From contig CAJUAW010000150.1 of assembly GCA_910584605.1 (NCBI GenBank), forward strand, positions 1 to 5,356: a stretch of 5,356 bases of DNA. Reading direction: 5' to 3'. Shown here piece after piece: positions 1-5,356 of the stretch. The position numbers and the translations under genes are program-made. The notes beneath the pieces were generated by a model. That model had not been told where the DNA came from and did no database searches. It worked only from the letters and a program-made list of their open reading frames with translations. The stretch comes from an uncultured Oscillospiraceae bacterium. GTDB lineage: Bacteria; Bacillota_A; Clostridia; Oscillospirales; Oscillospiraceae. Every line of letters begins with the position of its first letter. The first letter of the stretch is position 1.

Positions 1-60
1 GAGAGCGGAGGTGGGGGACCCGGAAAAGTGGTTCATGCGTTCGGCAAGGGTGGTTGCCAT
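1..60 (-). CDS. Probable PLP-dependent aminotransferase, N-terminal fragment (runs off the left edge)
   Basis: Only the first 20 codons are in the window; the translation is MATTLAERMNHFSGSPTSAL. It starts at ATG (58-60 on the plus strand as CAT) with a good AAAGGAG ribosome binding site nine bases upstream, so this is a genuine start and not a chance ORF. The pattern of a short basic/Met-rich lead followed by F-x-G-S-P-T-S-A-L resembles the N-terminus of fold-type I aminotransferases (2-aminoadipate/aromatic type), where a P-S/T-A-I/L-R-E-I segment precedes the conserved I-S-F-A-G-G region. That conserved region, and the PLP lysine, lie outside the window, so the family call is a resemblance only. 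The gene follows the symporter by 40 bp on the same strand, with no terminator between, and is probably the third gene of the operon. Confidence 0.5.
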   Translation of the reverse strand, partial: MATTLAERMNHFSGSPTSAL

Positions 61-69
61 ATGGAAATT

Positions 70-76
70 CTCCTTT
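70..76 (-). promoter_or_regulatory. Ribosome binding site of the partial aminotransferase gene
   Basis: The minus strand reads AAAGGAG, then nine bases, then ATG. It is the main proof that a new gene starts at position 60, because only 20 codons of that gene are visible. Confidence 0.75.
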
Positions 77-100
77 CAGATTCTATGATTCGGCAGAAAA

Positions 101-1360
101 TTACTCGATATTGATGGCCTCGAACTCGTCGCTGGCCTCATTGAACTCCTTGGCATCCCACAGCTTTTCGCTCTTGGCCACGAACATGGTGCCCAACACG
201 TCGCCGGAGACGTTCAGGGTGGTATGAGACATGTCAATCAGGCGGTACATACCAGCGATGGGACCCATCAGGTCCATGGGCAGGTTCAGCAGGTTCAGGA
301 AGATGGCGCCGGTGACAATGCCGCCGCCGGGGATGCCGGGAGCCGCGATGGACATGATGGTGGAGATGGAGATGACCATGACAATCTGGCCCACGCTTAG
401 GGACAGGCCGTAGATTTCCGCCACGAAGAAGGCCAGGATAGTCTTATAAATGGCGGCGCCGCACAGGTTAATGGTAGCGCCCAGGGGAATGGAGAAGGAG
501 GCGATGCTGTTGGGCACCCGCAGGCGCTTGGTAGTCACGTCCAGGGTGATGGGAATGGTGCCGGCGGAGGAGTTGGTAGCGATGGTATTGATCCAAATGG
601 GGACCATGGCCTTGCACATCTTGCCATACTTGACGCCGGTAAAGGCCTTCACGATCATGCTGAATGCGAACCAGGCCAGCAGGCAGCTGGTGTAGTCGGT
701 GAATACGAACTTGGCCAGGCTGCCAAAAAGCTGGGGACCGTAGACGGCGGTGGTGTTGGCCATGAGGGCGAAAACACCGATGGGGGAGTAGATCATCACG
801 ATGTCCAGCATCTTATAGATGACATTGGCGGTCTGGGTCATGAACTGGGTCACAACGGCGGCCTTTTCACCCAGGAAAACCAGCGCCACGGCAAAGATCA
901 GCGTAAAGAAGATCATCTGCATGATATCCTGGTTGGCCATGGCGGAGATAATGTTGGTGGGGATCATGTTCAGGAGGAAGGCTCCAAAGTCGGGAGTGGT
1001 AAGTTGAGAGGCGTCGTACTCGGAGAGCAAGCTGGTGTCAAAGCCCACGCCGGGGTGGACCACATTGACCACCACGATGCCGACAAGACAGGAAATTACG
1101 GTCATCACACAATAGACCGCAACCACCTTGGCGCCCACCCGCTTCAGCTTGTTCACATCGCCGATGGAGGCCACGCCGCTGGTGATGCTGAAAAAGATGA
1201 CGGGGACGATGAGCATTTTGATCAGGTTCATAAAAGCGGTGCCGAAGGGCTTAACCCACACGGAAAAATCATAGAAGAACAGGCCGATGAAAATGCCCAG
1301 AGCAAAGGCAATCATAGTGCGGTGGGGCAAATACTTTTTTGCGAATAAGTACTCCTTCAC
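101..1360 (-). CDS. Dicarboxylate/amino acid:cation symporter family protein (SLC1/GltP fold) with a non-canonical substrate site
   Basis: This is a membrane transporter of the DAACS/SLC1 family, which moves amino acids or dicarboxylates into the cell with Na+ or H+. Its 419 residues match the usual length (GltPh is 417). Numbered from GTG at 1360, family landmarks are the hairpin HP1 motif SSAGTIPIT (264-272), the TM7 motif GATINLCGAAIY (294-305), the HP2 tip APGIPGGG (340-347), and TM8 IDMSHTTLNVSGD (375-387). By alignment by eye to GltPh, TM8 Asp376, Asn383 and Asp387 are kept (D394, N401, D405), but the substrate-side-chain arginine R397 is His379. The NMDGT motif is NLCGA, losing D312 and T314, and R276 is Asn263. 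The specificity is therefore unlikely to be plain glutamate/aspartate. The C-terminal tail is acidic. It sits 41 bp after the RraA-like gene and is probably cotranscribed. An in-frame GTG three codons upstream (1369) has no ribosome binding site. Confidence 0.9.
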   Translation of the reverse strand: MKEYLFAKKYLPHRTMIAFALGIFIGLFFYDFSVWVKPFGTAFMNLIKMLIVPVIFFSITSGVASIGDVNKLKRVGAKVVAVYCVMTVISCLVGIVVVNVVHPGVGFDTSLLSEYDASQLTTPDFGAFLLNMIPTNIISAMANQDIMQMIFFTLIFAVALVFLGEKAAVVTQFMTQTANVIYKMLDIVMIYSPIGVFALMANTTAVYGPQLFGSLAKFVFTDYTSCLLAWFAFSMIVKAFTGVKYGKMCKAMVPIWINTIATNSSAGTIPITLDVTTKRLRVPNSIASFSIPLGATINLCGAAIYKTILAFFVAEIYGLSLSVGQIVMVISISTIMSIAAPGIPGGGIVTGAIFLNLLNLPMDLMGPIAGMYRLIDMSHTTLNVSGDVLGTMFVAKSEKLWDAKEFNEASDEFEAINIE

Positions 1361-1366
1361 TTTTTT

Positions 1367-1372
1367 CACCTC
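1367..1372 (-). promoter_or_regulatory. Ribosome binding site that decides the symporter start
   Basis: The minus strand reads GAGGTG, six A residues, then GTG at 1358-1360. This gives an ideal spacing for the GTG at 1360. The GTG at 1369 lies inside this very GAGGTG and has no purine-rich site at the right distance upstream, so the downstream GTG is preferred. Confidence 0.65.
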
Positions 1373-1401
1373 ATATTTTTAGTCGATTGTCCGGGGCGGC
1401 G

Positions 1402-2100
1402 TTACTCCCCATAAGCCCGGTCCAAAAATTCCACGTTCTTGGCCTGAATCGTCTTTGACACCCAGGCCCGGTTGGAGGTGCCGTTTCTTGCGGCCTCCAC
1501 CTTGACTGCGTCCTGCTCATGGAATTTCTTTGCTGCCTGAAGGACATCAGGAGCATCCTTCAGGGGAATGACAATGATGCCGTCGGCGTCCGCCACAATA
1601 ATATCGCCGGGGTTGACGCTTACCCCTCCGCAGGCGATGGGGACATTGATCTCGCCGGGTCCCTCCTTGTGGGGGCCGCCGGGAGTGGAGCCGGTGGCAT
1701 AAACAGGGAGGGGCATTTTTCTCAGGGCGTCTGTGTCCCGAACGGGACCGTCCAGTACCAGCCCTCCCAGCTTGCGCTGATATTGGGCATAGGTAAACAT
1801 GATTTCCCCCATAAGAGACCGGGTCTGGTCCTCGTCGTTGGATACCACAATGATGTCGCCAGGTTGGGAGATATCCAGGGCCTGATGGATGAACAGGTTG
1901 TCGCCCGCCCGGGCCTTCACCGTCAGTGCGGGTCCTACCATAGTTCCCTGAGCTCCGCTCATGAGCTTAATCCGGGGATTCATGGCGCAGGAACGGCCCA
2001 TGGTGTCGGCAATGTTGGCTGCGGGTATCCCGGCAAAGCCATCCAGCAGCTCCTGGCTGGGCATCGGACGTTTCAGAAACACACGATTGCCAATGGACAT
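1402..2100 (-). CDS. RraA family protein; probable 4-hydroxy-4-methyl-2-oxoglutarate aldolase-like (class II pyruvate aldolase)
   Basis: This is a 232-residue member of the RraA/HMG-aldolase family, often misannotated as a dimethylmenaquinone methyltransferase. Characterised members cleave 4-hydroxy-2-oxo diacids (such as 4-hydroxy-4-methyl-2-oxoglutarate) to pyruvate plus a second oxo acid, and decarboxylate oxaloacetate, using a divalent metal. From ATG at 2100, visible hallmarks are the N-terminal A-N-I-A-D-T-M-G segment (28-35), GEIMFTYAQ (98-106), the catalytic Arg-Asp pair R121-D122 in GLVLDGPVRD, a GPHKEGPGEINVP loop (142-154), and the C-terminal GDIIVADADGIIVIP strand (165-179). The acidic residue often seen three positions after the metal-binding Asp is Ala125 here. 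The length fits the aldolase branch better than the roughly 160-residue RNase E regulator RraA. It is the first gene of the operon with the symporter. The true substrate is not readable from sequence. Confidence 0.85.
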   Translation of the reverse strand: MSIGNRVFLKRPMPSQELLDGFAGIPAANIADTMGRSCAMNPRIKLMSGAQGTMVGPALTVKARAGDNLFIHQALDISQPGDIIVVSNDEDQTRSLMGEIMFTYAQYQRKLGGLVLDGPVRDTDALRKMPLPVYATGSTPGGPHKEGPGEINVPIACGGVSVNPGDIIVADADGIIVIPLKDAPDVLQAAKKFHEQDAVKVEAARNGTSNRAWVSKTIQAKNVEFLDRAYGE

Positions 2101-2108
2101 AGTCAATA

Positions 2109-2115
2109 CTCCTTT
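2109..2115 (-). promoter_or_regulatory. Ribosome binding site that decides the RraA-like start
   Basis: The minus strand reads AAAGGAG, eight bases, then ATG at 2098-2100. A TTG two codons upstream (2104-2106) is in frame but only two bases from the site, too close to be used, so the ATG is the start. Confidence 0.8.
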
Positions 2116-2145
2116 CTTCCCATCTATTTTTCATGGGTTATCTGT

Positions 2146-2174
2146 AGCATATCACAAAAAAGAATATTCGTCAA
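2146..2174 (-). promoter_or_regulatory. Sigma-A-type promoter of the RraA-like/symporter operon
   Basis: On the minus strand, TTGACG (-35, 2169-2174) is followed by a 17-bp spacer and TATGCT (-10, 2146-2151). The spacer ends in TGA, giving an extended -10 (TGnTATGCT). The -35 matches five of six consensus bases. Transcription would start near 2139, leaving a leader of about 40 bases before the ATG at 2100. No other promoter of this quality lies in the operon. Confidence 0.85.
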
Positions 2175-2198
2175 CATATATTTTACTGGATGAATATT
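2163..2198. promoter_or_regulatory. Inverted repeat overlapping the -35 box; candidate operator
   Basis: AATATTCGTC (2163-2172) and GATGAATATT (2189-2198) form an inverted repeat with nine of ten positions complementary, separated by 16 bp, so the arms are 26 bp centre to centre. One arm covers part of the -35 and the start of the spacer; the other lies just upstream. The spacing is too wide for a good hairpin but suits a dimeric or tetrameric DNA-binding protein. No regulator gene is in the window, so the regulator is unknown. The stretch from 2199 to 2283 is AT-rich and holds no gene or further signal I can support. Confidence 0.45.
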
Positions 2199-2283
2199 TT
2201 TCTTTTCACCTGAGCCCCACTGTAAAATTGCTGTCATCGTTCAAATTTAATCCACCTGCCTTTATATAGCGGACTGACAAAAC

Positions 2284-2317
2284 AAAAGCCTTGCGGTCTA
2301 TCCCGCAAGGCTTTTTT
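2284..2317 (-). terminator. Strong intrinsic terminator after the SLH protein gene
   Basis: A perfect 13-bp stem (2284-2296 with 2303-2315) encloses a six-base loop. It is GC-rich in the core (GCCTTGCGG) with A/T pairs at the base. It begins 12 bases past the SLH gene's stop codon, so its job is to end that minus-strand transcript, where the tail reads TTTTGTTTTG. The plus strand carries an uninterrupted run of six T residues, so it should also work in the other direction. It insulates the downstream operon promoter at 2146-2174 from read-through. Confidence 0.92.
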
Positions 2318-2329
2318 CATTCCTGTGTC

Positions 2330-3037
2330 TCAGTGCAGCACGGACCCAAAGCGCATCACCATCTCCGCCAGCTCGGCCCGAGTGACGCCGCCCTGGGGGG
2401 ACAGCCTGCCGTCCGAGCCGTACAGGATTCCATTGGCTACCGCCCAGCACACTGCGTTCTCCGCATGGGCGTTCACCTGTCCGCGGTCGGAAAAGCCGCT
2501 CAGGTCCGCAGGGGTGATGGGGCTGTTGGCGCACCGCCACAGCATCTCCGCCAAATACTCCCGGGTGACGCCGCCCATGGGATCGGTTCCATCCCCGATG
2601 CCCTGCTTCAGCGCCCAATTCAGGCCCGGCTCATACCACGCCTCGCCGTCCTTCGCCTTGGTGTCCACCTTGTTCATCCGGGCCAGGACGGTCCAGGCCA
2701 TGGCCCGGTTTGTGGACTCATCGGGGGCAAAGCTGGTGTCTGATACGCCGCTCATCAGGGAGTTCTGCCAGACGTAGCACACGCCGGAATAAAACCAGCT
2801 GTCCTCGGGCACATCGGTAAAGGACATGACCGCATACCGCCGGGCCAGCCATATATACCACAAAATCTCCTCCAGCCTGGCGCGCTGCTTCTCGGCCTCG
2901 GTCATCTCGTTCCAGGGCCGGTTGTAGCTGCCCGACGCCCCCGGCGCCAGCTCGTTCACGTAGGCCAAAGCCCGCACCGGCGCCAGCGCCATCAGCAGGC
3001 AGACAGCCGCCGCCATTGCGATCAAACGTCTCCTCAT
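2330..3037 (-). CDS. Secreted S-layer homology (SLH) domain protein
   Basis: This is a 235-residue exported protein built almost only of SLH repeats. From ATG at 3037 there is a Sec signal peptide: basic MRRR, a hydrophobic core (5-19) and likely cleavage after A-L-A (25). A short linker rich in Trp and charge (residues 26-72) follows, then three SLH repeats: about 73-121 (starts FTDVPEDSWFY), 132-171 (more divergent, without the F-x-D-V opening) and 182-232 (FSDRGQVNAHAENAV). Each ends in a T-N-R or V-T-R-x-x-L-A helix; the third, VTRAELAEMVMR, is closest to the canonical form. In characterised proteins, three SLH repeats fold into one unit that binds pyruvylated secondary cell-wall polymer. 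There is no attached enzyme or adhesion domain, so its role beyond wall binding is unknown. An upstream ATG at 3088 would add 17 residues without a good ribosome binding site. It has its own promoter and terminator and is monocistronic. Confidence 0.9.
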   Translation of the reverse strand: MRRRLIAMAAAVCLLMALAPVRALAYVNELAPGASGSYNRPWNEMTEAEKQRARLEEILWYIWLARRYAVMSFTDVPEDSWFYSGVCYVWQNSLMSGVSDTSFAPDESTNRAMAWTVLARMNKVDTKAKDGEAWYEPGLNWALKQGIGDGTDPMGGVTREYLAEMLWRCANSPITPADLSGFSDRGQVNAHAENAVCWAVANGILYGSDGRLSPQGGVTRAELAEMVMRFGSVLH

Positions 3038-3042
3038 AGTAT

Positions 3043-3049
3043 CCTCCTT
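3043..3049 (-). promoter_or_regulatory. Ribosome binding site that decides the SLH protein start
   Basis: The minus strand reads AAGGAGG, five bases, then ATG at 3035-3037. It is a near-perfect anti-Shine-Dalgarno match and places the start right before the basic MRRR of the signal peptide. It rules out the ATG at 3088. Confidence 0.88.
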
Positions 3050-3092
3050 CATCTCCACTCGGGCACACGCTTTTCTTCGGTTACACAACTCT

Positions 3093-3120
3093 ATTGTACA
3101 GCTTTTCTCGGAAAAAGCAA
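3093..3120 (-). promoter_or_regulatory. Probable promoter of the SLH protein gene
   Basis: On the minus strand, TTGCTT (-35, 3115-3120) is followed by a 16-bp spacer and TACAAT (-10, 3093-3098). Transcription would start near 3086, giving a leader of about 50 bases before the ATG at 3037. The -35 is weak (four of six matches) and the -10 is good. It lies back to back with the prfB promoter. Confidence 0.6.
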
Positions 3121-3132
3121 GGCCAAATCCCC

Positions 3133-3161
3133 TTTACTTTTCCGCTCCGTTCCGATATAAT
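3133..3161 (+). promoter_or_regulatory. Sigma-A-type promoter of prfB
   Basis: TTTACT (-35, 3133-3138), an exact 17-bp spacer and a perfect TATAAT (-10, 3156-3161) precede prfB. Transcription would start near 3168, so the leader is only about 30 bases. With no terminator between prfB and the lipoprotein gene, it probably serves both. Confidence 0.82.
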
Positions 3162-3197
3162 AAGCTGGATCTATTTCTTGAGAAAGTTGGGAAACAC

Positions 3198-4319
3198 ATG
3201 CTCCAATTTGACGAGTATAAAGTAAAGCTGAACAACCTCGCCCCCGCCCTGAAGGAGCTGGCCCAGGCGCTGGACCTGGAGGGAGCCGAGCGCGAGCTGG
3301 ATATGCTCCAGGCCGAATCTGCGGCGGACGGGTTCTGGGACAATCTGGCCAAGGCCCAGAAGGTCCAGCAGCGCATCAAAAACCTCCAGGACAAGGTGGA
3401 CAGCCAAAACAAGCGCCAGAGCCAGTGGGACGACCTGATGGCCCTGTGCGAGATGGGCAACGAGTTTGAGGACGAGTCCCTCATCCCCGAGCTGGAAGAG
3501 GGCTTTGCCCAGCTGGAGGCCAACATGGAGACCGCCCGGCTGGACACCCTGCTCACTGGAGAATACGACCGCTCCAACGTGATCCTCACCATCCACCCCG
3601 GCGCGGGCGGCACCGAGGCCCAGGACTGGGCCCAGATGCTCTACCGCATGTACACCCGCTGGACCGAGCGCCACGGCTTCTCCTACCAGATCATGGACTA
3701 CCAGGAGGGGGACGAGGCGGGCATCAAGTCGGCCACCATCATGATCGAGGGGGAAAACGCCTACGGCTACCTCCGGGGGGAGCACGGCGTCCACCGGCTG
3801 GTGCGGGTGTCCCCCTTCGACGCCAACGCCCGGCGGCAGACCTCCTTCGCCTCGGTGGAGGTCATGCCCGACCTGCCCGAGGACGTGGAGGTGGAGATCC
3901 GGCCCGAGGACATTGAGATGCAGGTCTACCGGGCCAGCGGCGCGGGCGGCCAGCACGTAAACAAGACCTCCTCCGCCGTCCGGCTGATCCACAAGCCCAC
4001 CGGCGTGGTGGTGGCCTCCCAGCAGGAGCGGTCCCAGTTCCAAAACAAGGACAACTGCATGAAGATGCTCCGGGCCAAGCTGGTGGAGCTGCAGATGCAG
4101 GAAAAGGCGGAAAAGATCTCCGACCTGAAGGGCGTCCAGCTGAAGATCGAGTGGGGCAGCCAGATCCGTTCCTACGTCTTCATGCCCTATCAGATGGTCA
4201 AGGACAACCGCACTGCCTTCGAGACCAGCAGCATCAACTCCGTCATGGACGGCGATCTGGACGGCTTTGTCAACGCCTACCTCACCGCCGAGGCCACTGG
4301 AAACTGGGCCACCAAGTAG
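3198..4319 (+). CDS. prfB: Peptide chain release factor 2 (RF2), without the programmed frameshift
   Basis: RF2 recognises UGA and UAA in the ribosomal A site and triggers hydrolysis of peptidyl-tRNA. The 373 residues cover the full protein: an N-terminal helical domain (about 1-115), the GAGGTEAQDW segment (135-144), the stop-codon-reading SPF motif (205-207), and the catalytic GGQ loop (250-252) in YRASGAGGQHVNKTSSAVR. It ends with the conserved GWGSQIRSY-like stretch (EWGSQIRSYVF). Residue 246 is Ala, as in most bacteria, rather than the Thr of E. coli K-12. In many bacteria prfB holds an in-frame UGA near codon 25 that needs a +1 frameshift; here the equivalent stretch (LKELAQALDLEGAERELDML) reads straight through. 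The ATG at 3198 has only a weak purine-rich leader. The DUF3048 lipoprotein gene follows after 30 bp. Confidence 0.97.
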   Translation: MLQFDEYKVKLNNLAPALKELAQALDLEGAERELDMLQAESAADGFWDNLAKAQKVQQRIKNLQDKVDSQNKRQSQWDDLMALCEMGNEFEDESLIPELEEGFAQLEANMETARLDTLLTGEYDRSNVILTIHPGAGGTEAQDWAQMLYRMYTRWTERHGFSYQIMDYQEGDEAGIKSATIMIEGENAYGYLRGEHGVHRLVRVSPFDANARRQTSFASVEVMPDLPEDVEVEIRPEDIEMQVYRASGAGGQHVNKTSSAVRLIHKPTGVVVASQQERSQFQNKDNCMKMLRAKLVELQMQEKAEKISDLKGVQLKIEWGSQIRSYVFMPYQMVKDNRTAFETSSINSVMDGDLDGFVNAYLTAEATGNWATK

Positions 4320-4337
4320 TCCGGAAAAACAGGACAA

Positions 4338-4343
4338 GAGGGG
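4338..4343 (+). promoter_or_regulatory. Ribosome binding site of the DUF3048 lipoprotein gene
   Basis: GAGGGG lies six bases before ATG 4350 in the 30-bp gap after prfB. No terminator or promoter is visible in that gap, which supports cotranscription with prfB. Confidence 0.7.
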
Positions 4344-4349
4344 ATCGCA

Positions 4350-5326
4350 ATGAACAAACGACACTGGGGCACGCTGCTTCTCGCCGCGGCGGCGGCCCTC
4401 ACCCTGTGCGCCTGCGGCGGGTCCGGGGATGACTCCTCCCCCAGCGCCAGCGCGTCCGAACCGGAGAGCCCCAGCGTCTCTGTCATCGCTCCGGTGGAGC
4501 CGGAGCCCCCTCCCGAGCCAGTATACCCCTACGTCAATCCTCTCACCGGCGAGGGGCTCTACCAGGACATCCGCGGAAAACGGCCCATCGCCGTCATGTT
4601 CAACAACCTGAAGCAGGCCCTGCCCCAGATCGGCATATCCCAGGCGGACGTAGTCTATGAGATCGTCGCGGAGGGAGGCATCACCCGGATGATGGGGGTG
4701 TTCCAGGACCTGGAGGGGGTGGGCGATCTGGGCAGCATCCGCTCCGCCCGGGACTACTACGTCAATCTGGCCCTGGGGCACGACGCCATCTACATCCATG
4801 CCGGGGGCAGCCCCCAGGCCTACGACGCCTTCAGCGGCTGGGGAGTCACCCACATCGACTTTGTCAACGGCCCCTACGGGGACATGTGCTGGCGGGACCC
4901 GGAGCGGCGCAAGACCGCCGGGCTGGAACACTCTCTGCTCACCTCCAGCGAGCGGATCCTGGAGCAGATGCCCAGCCGCTTCCGCCTGGACCACGAGGAG
5001 GGCTATGAGGTGGGCTGGACCTTCTCCAAGGAACCGTCCCCCGCCGATGCGGTCTCGGCCCACACCCTGACGGTCCCCTTCTCCGTCTACAAAACCGGCT
5101 GCTTCACCTACGACAGCGAGACCAACCAGTACTTCTCCGTTCAGAGCCTGAACGGCTCCGACCCCATCCCCTATGTGGACGGGGCCACCGGCCAGGAGGC
5201 GGGCTTTTCCAACGTACTGGTGCTGTACACGGACGTGAGCCGGGTCAGGGGGGACGAGGCCGGCCGCATGTCGGTGCGCACCACCGGAGAGGGGGAGGGC
5301 CTGCTCCTCCGGGACGGCCTGCTGTA
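4350..5326 (+). CDS. DUF3048 (YerB-like) lipoprotein, 3' end missing at the contig edge
   Basis: This is an exported lipoprotein of the DUF3048 family (B. subtilis YerB type), whose biochemical role is not established. It has a signal peptide with a hydrophobic core (9-19) and a lipobox LCAC, putting the lipidated cysteine at residue 22. A Ser/Pro/Glu-rich linker (about 25-62) would span the wall. The N-terminal DUF3048 domain follows from NPLTG (63-67) through RPIAVMFNN (78-86), Q-A-D-V-V-Y-E-I-V-A-E-G-G-I-T-R (98-113) and SIRSARDYY (132-140). A C-terminal domain starts near residue 205. The 325 visible residues end at GLLLRDGLL. YerB-like proteins normally run on past this point with a further stretch ending the C-terminal domain, so the gene is truncated. 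The TAA at 5325-5327 is not a real stop: its last A is the first base of a sequencing adapter. Confidence 0.9.
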
Positions 5327-5356
5327 AGATCGGAAGAGCACACGTCTGAACTCCAG
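5327..5356. other. Illumina TruSeq adapter sequence at the contig end (not genomic)
   Basis: All 30 bases match the start of the standard TruSeq read-through adapter: AGATCGGAAGAGC, then ACACGTCTGAACTCCAG. A match this long at the exact contig end is an untrimmed adapter, seen when a library insert is shorter than the read. The first A could be the A-tail added during library preparation. Nothing in this stretch should be interpreted biologically. Confidence 0.98.

Noticed and set aside
1402..2100. Calling this RraA, the RNase E inhibitor, or a menaquinone methyltransferase
   Set aside because: The length and the GPHKEGPGEINVP loop fit the HMG-aldolase branch, and the neighbours are metabolic. 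The methyltransferase label is a known historical misannotation in this family.
101..2100. Horizontal transfer of the left operon because it looks less GC-rich than prfB
   Set aside because: The difference is modest by eye, may reflect membrane-protein codon needs, and no mobile element, repeat border or tRNA is present. I cannot compute it properly here.
1519..2193. A 224-codon plus-strand open frame over the RraA-like gene
   Set aside because: It is antisense to a clear RraA family protein with an intact ribosome binding site and promoter; no motif or start signal supports the plus-strand frame.
2199..2283. A second promoter, small RNA or short gene in the AT-rich gap upstream of the operon
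   Set aside because: I found no -35/-10 pair with proper spacing, no ribosome binding site followed by a frame, and no stable hairpin beyond the terminator.
2291..2777. Two 150-codon plus-strand frames over the SLH gene
   Set aside because: They lie antisense to a gene with a signal peptide and recognisable SLH repeats; one begins inside the terminator hairpin.
3171..5063. A 630-codon open frame on the minus strand opposite prfB and the lipoprotein gene
   Set aside because: It is the antisense shadow of two well-supported genes in GC-rich DNA. Its composition is repetitive Gly/Val/Leu/His/Asp with no recognisable domain, and it has no start signal of its own.

Overview
The window looks like a contig from a fairly GC-rich Gram-positive anaerobe, most likely a gut Clostridia member of the Oscillospiraceae type. 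That assignment is inference: it rests on the prfB/DUF3048 lipoprotein pair, a secreted three-repeat SLH protein, strong AGGAGG-type ribosome binding sites, and protein sequences that resemble Firmicutes versions. Nothing here fixes a genus.

Layout, left to right. Positions 1-2174 hold a minus-strand operon read from right to left: a strong sigma-A-type promoter (2146-2174) with an overlapping inverted repeat, an RraA/HMG-aldolase-like protein (1402-2100), an SLC1/GltP-family sodium- or proton-coupled symporter (101-1360), and the first 20 codons of a probable PLP-dependent aminotransferase running off the left edge (1-60). The gaps are about 40 bp each. Positions 2284-2317 are a strong intrinsic terminator. 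It ends the next minus-strand gene, a secreted protein made almost only of S-layer homology repeats (2330-3037). A compact back-to-back promoter region (3093-3161) separates that gene from the plus-strand pair prfB (peptide chain release factor 2, 3198-4319) and a DUF3048/YerB-like lipoprotein (4350 onward).

The last 30 bases (5327-5356) are not genomic. They match the start of the Illumina TruSeq read-through adapter exactly. The apparent TAA stop of the lipoprotein gene borrows its final A from the adapter, so that gene is really truncated by the contig end.

Functionally, the left operon is the most interesting part. An importer, an aminotransferase and a pyruvate-type class II aldolase are what one would expect of a route that takes up an amino acid, converts it to a 4-hydroxy-2-oxo acid and cleaves it to pyruvate. 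The symporter's substrate and cation site departs from the canonical aspartate/glutamate pattern, so the substrate may not be aspartate or glutamate. The right half is housekeeping (translation termination) plus cell-envelope proteins. I see no mobile element, CRISPR array, tRNA or rRNA.
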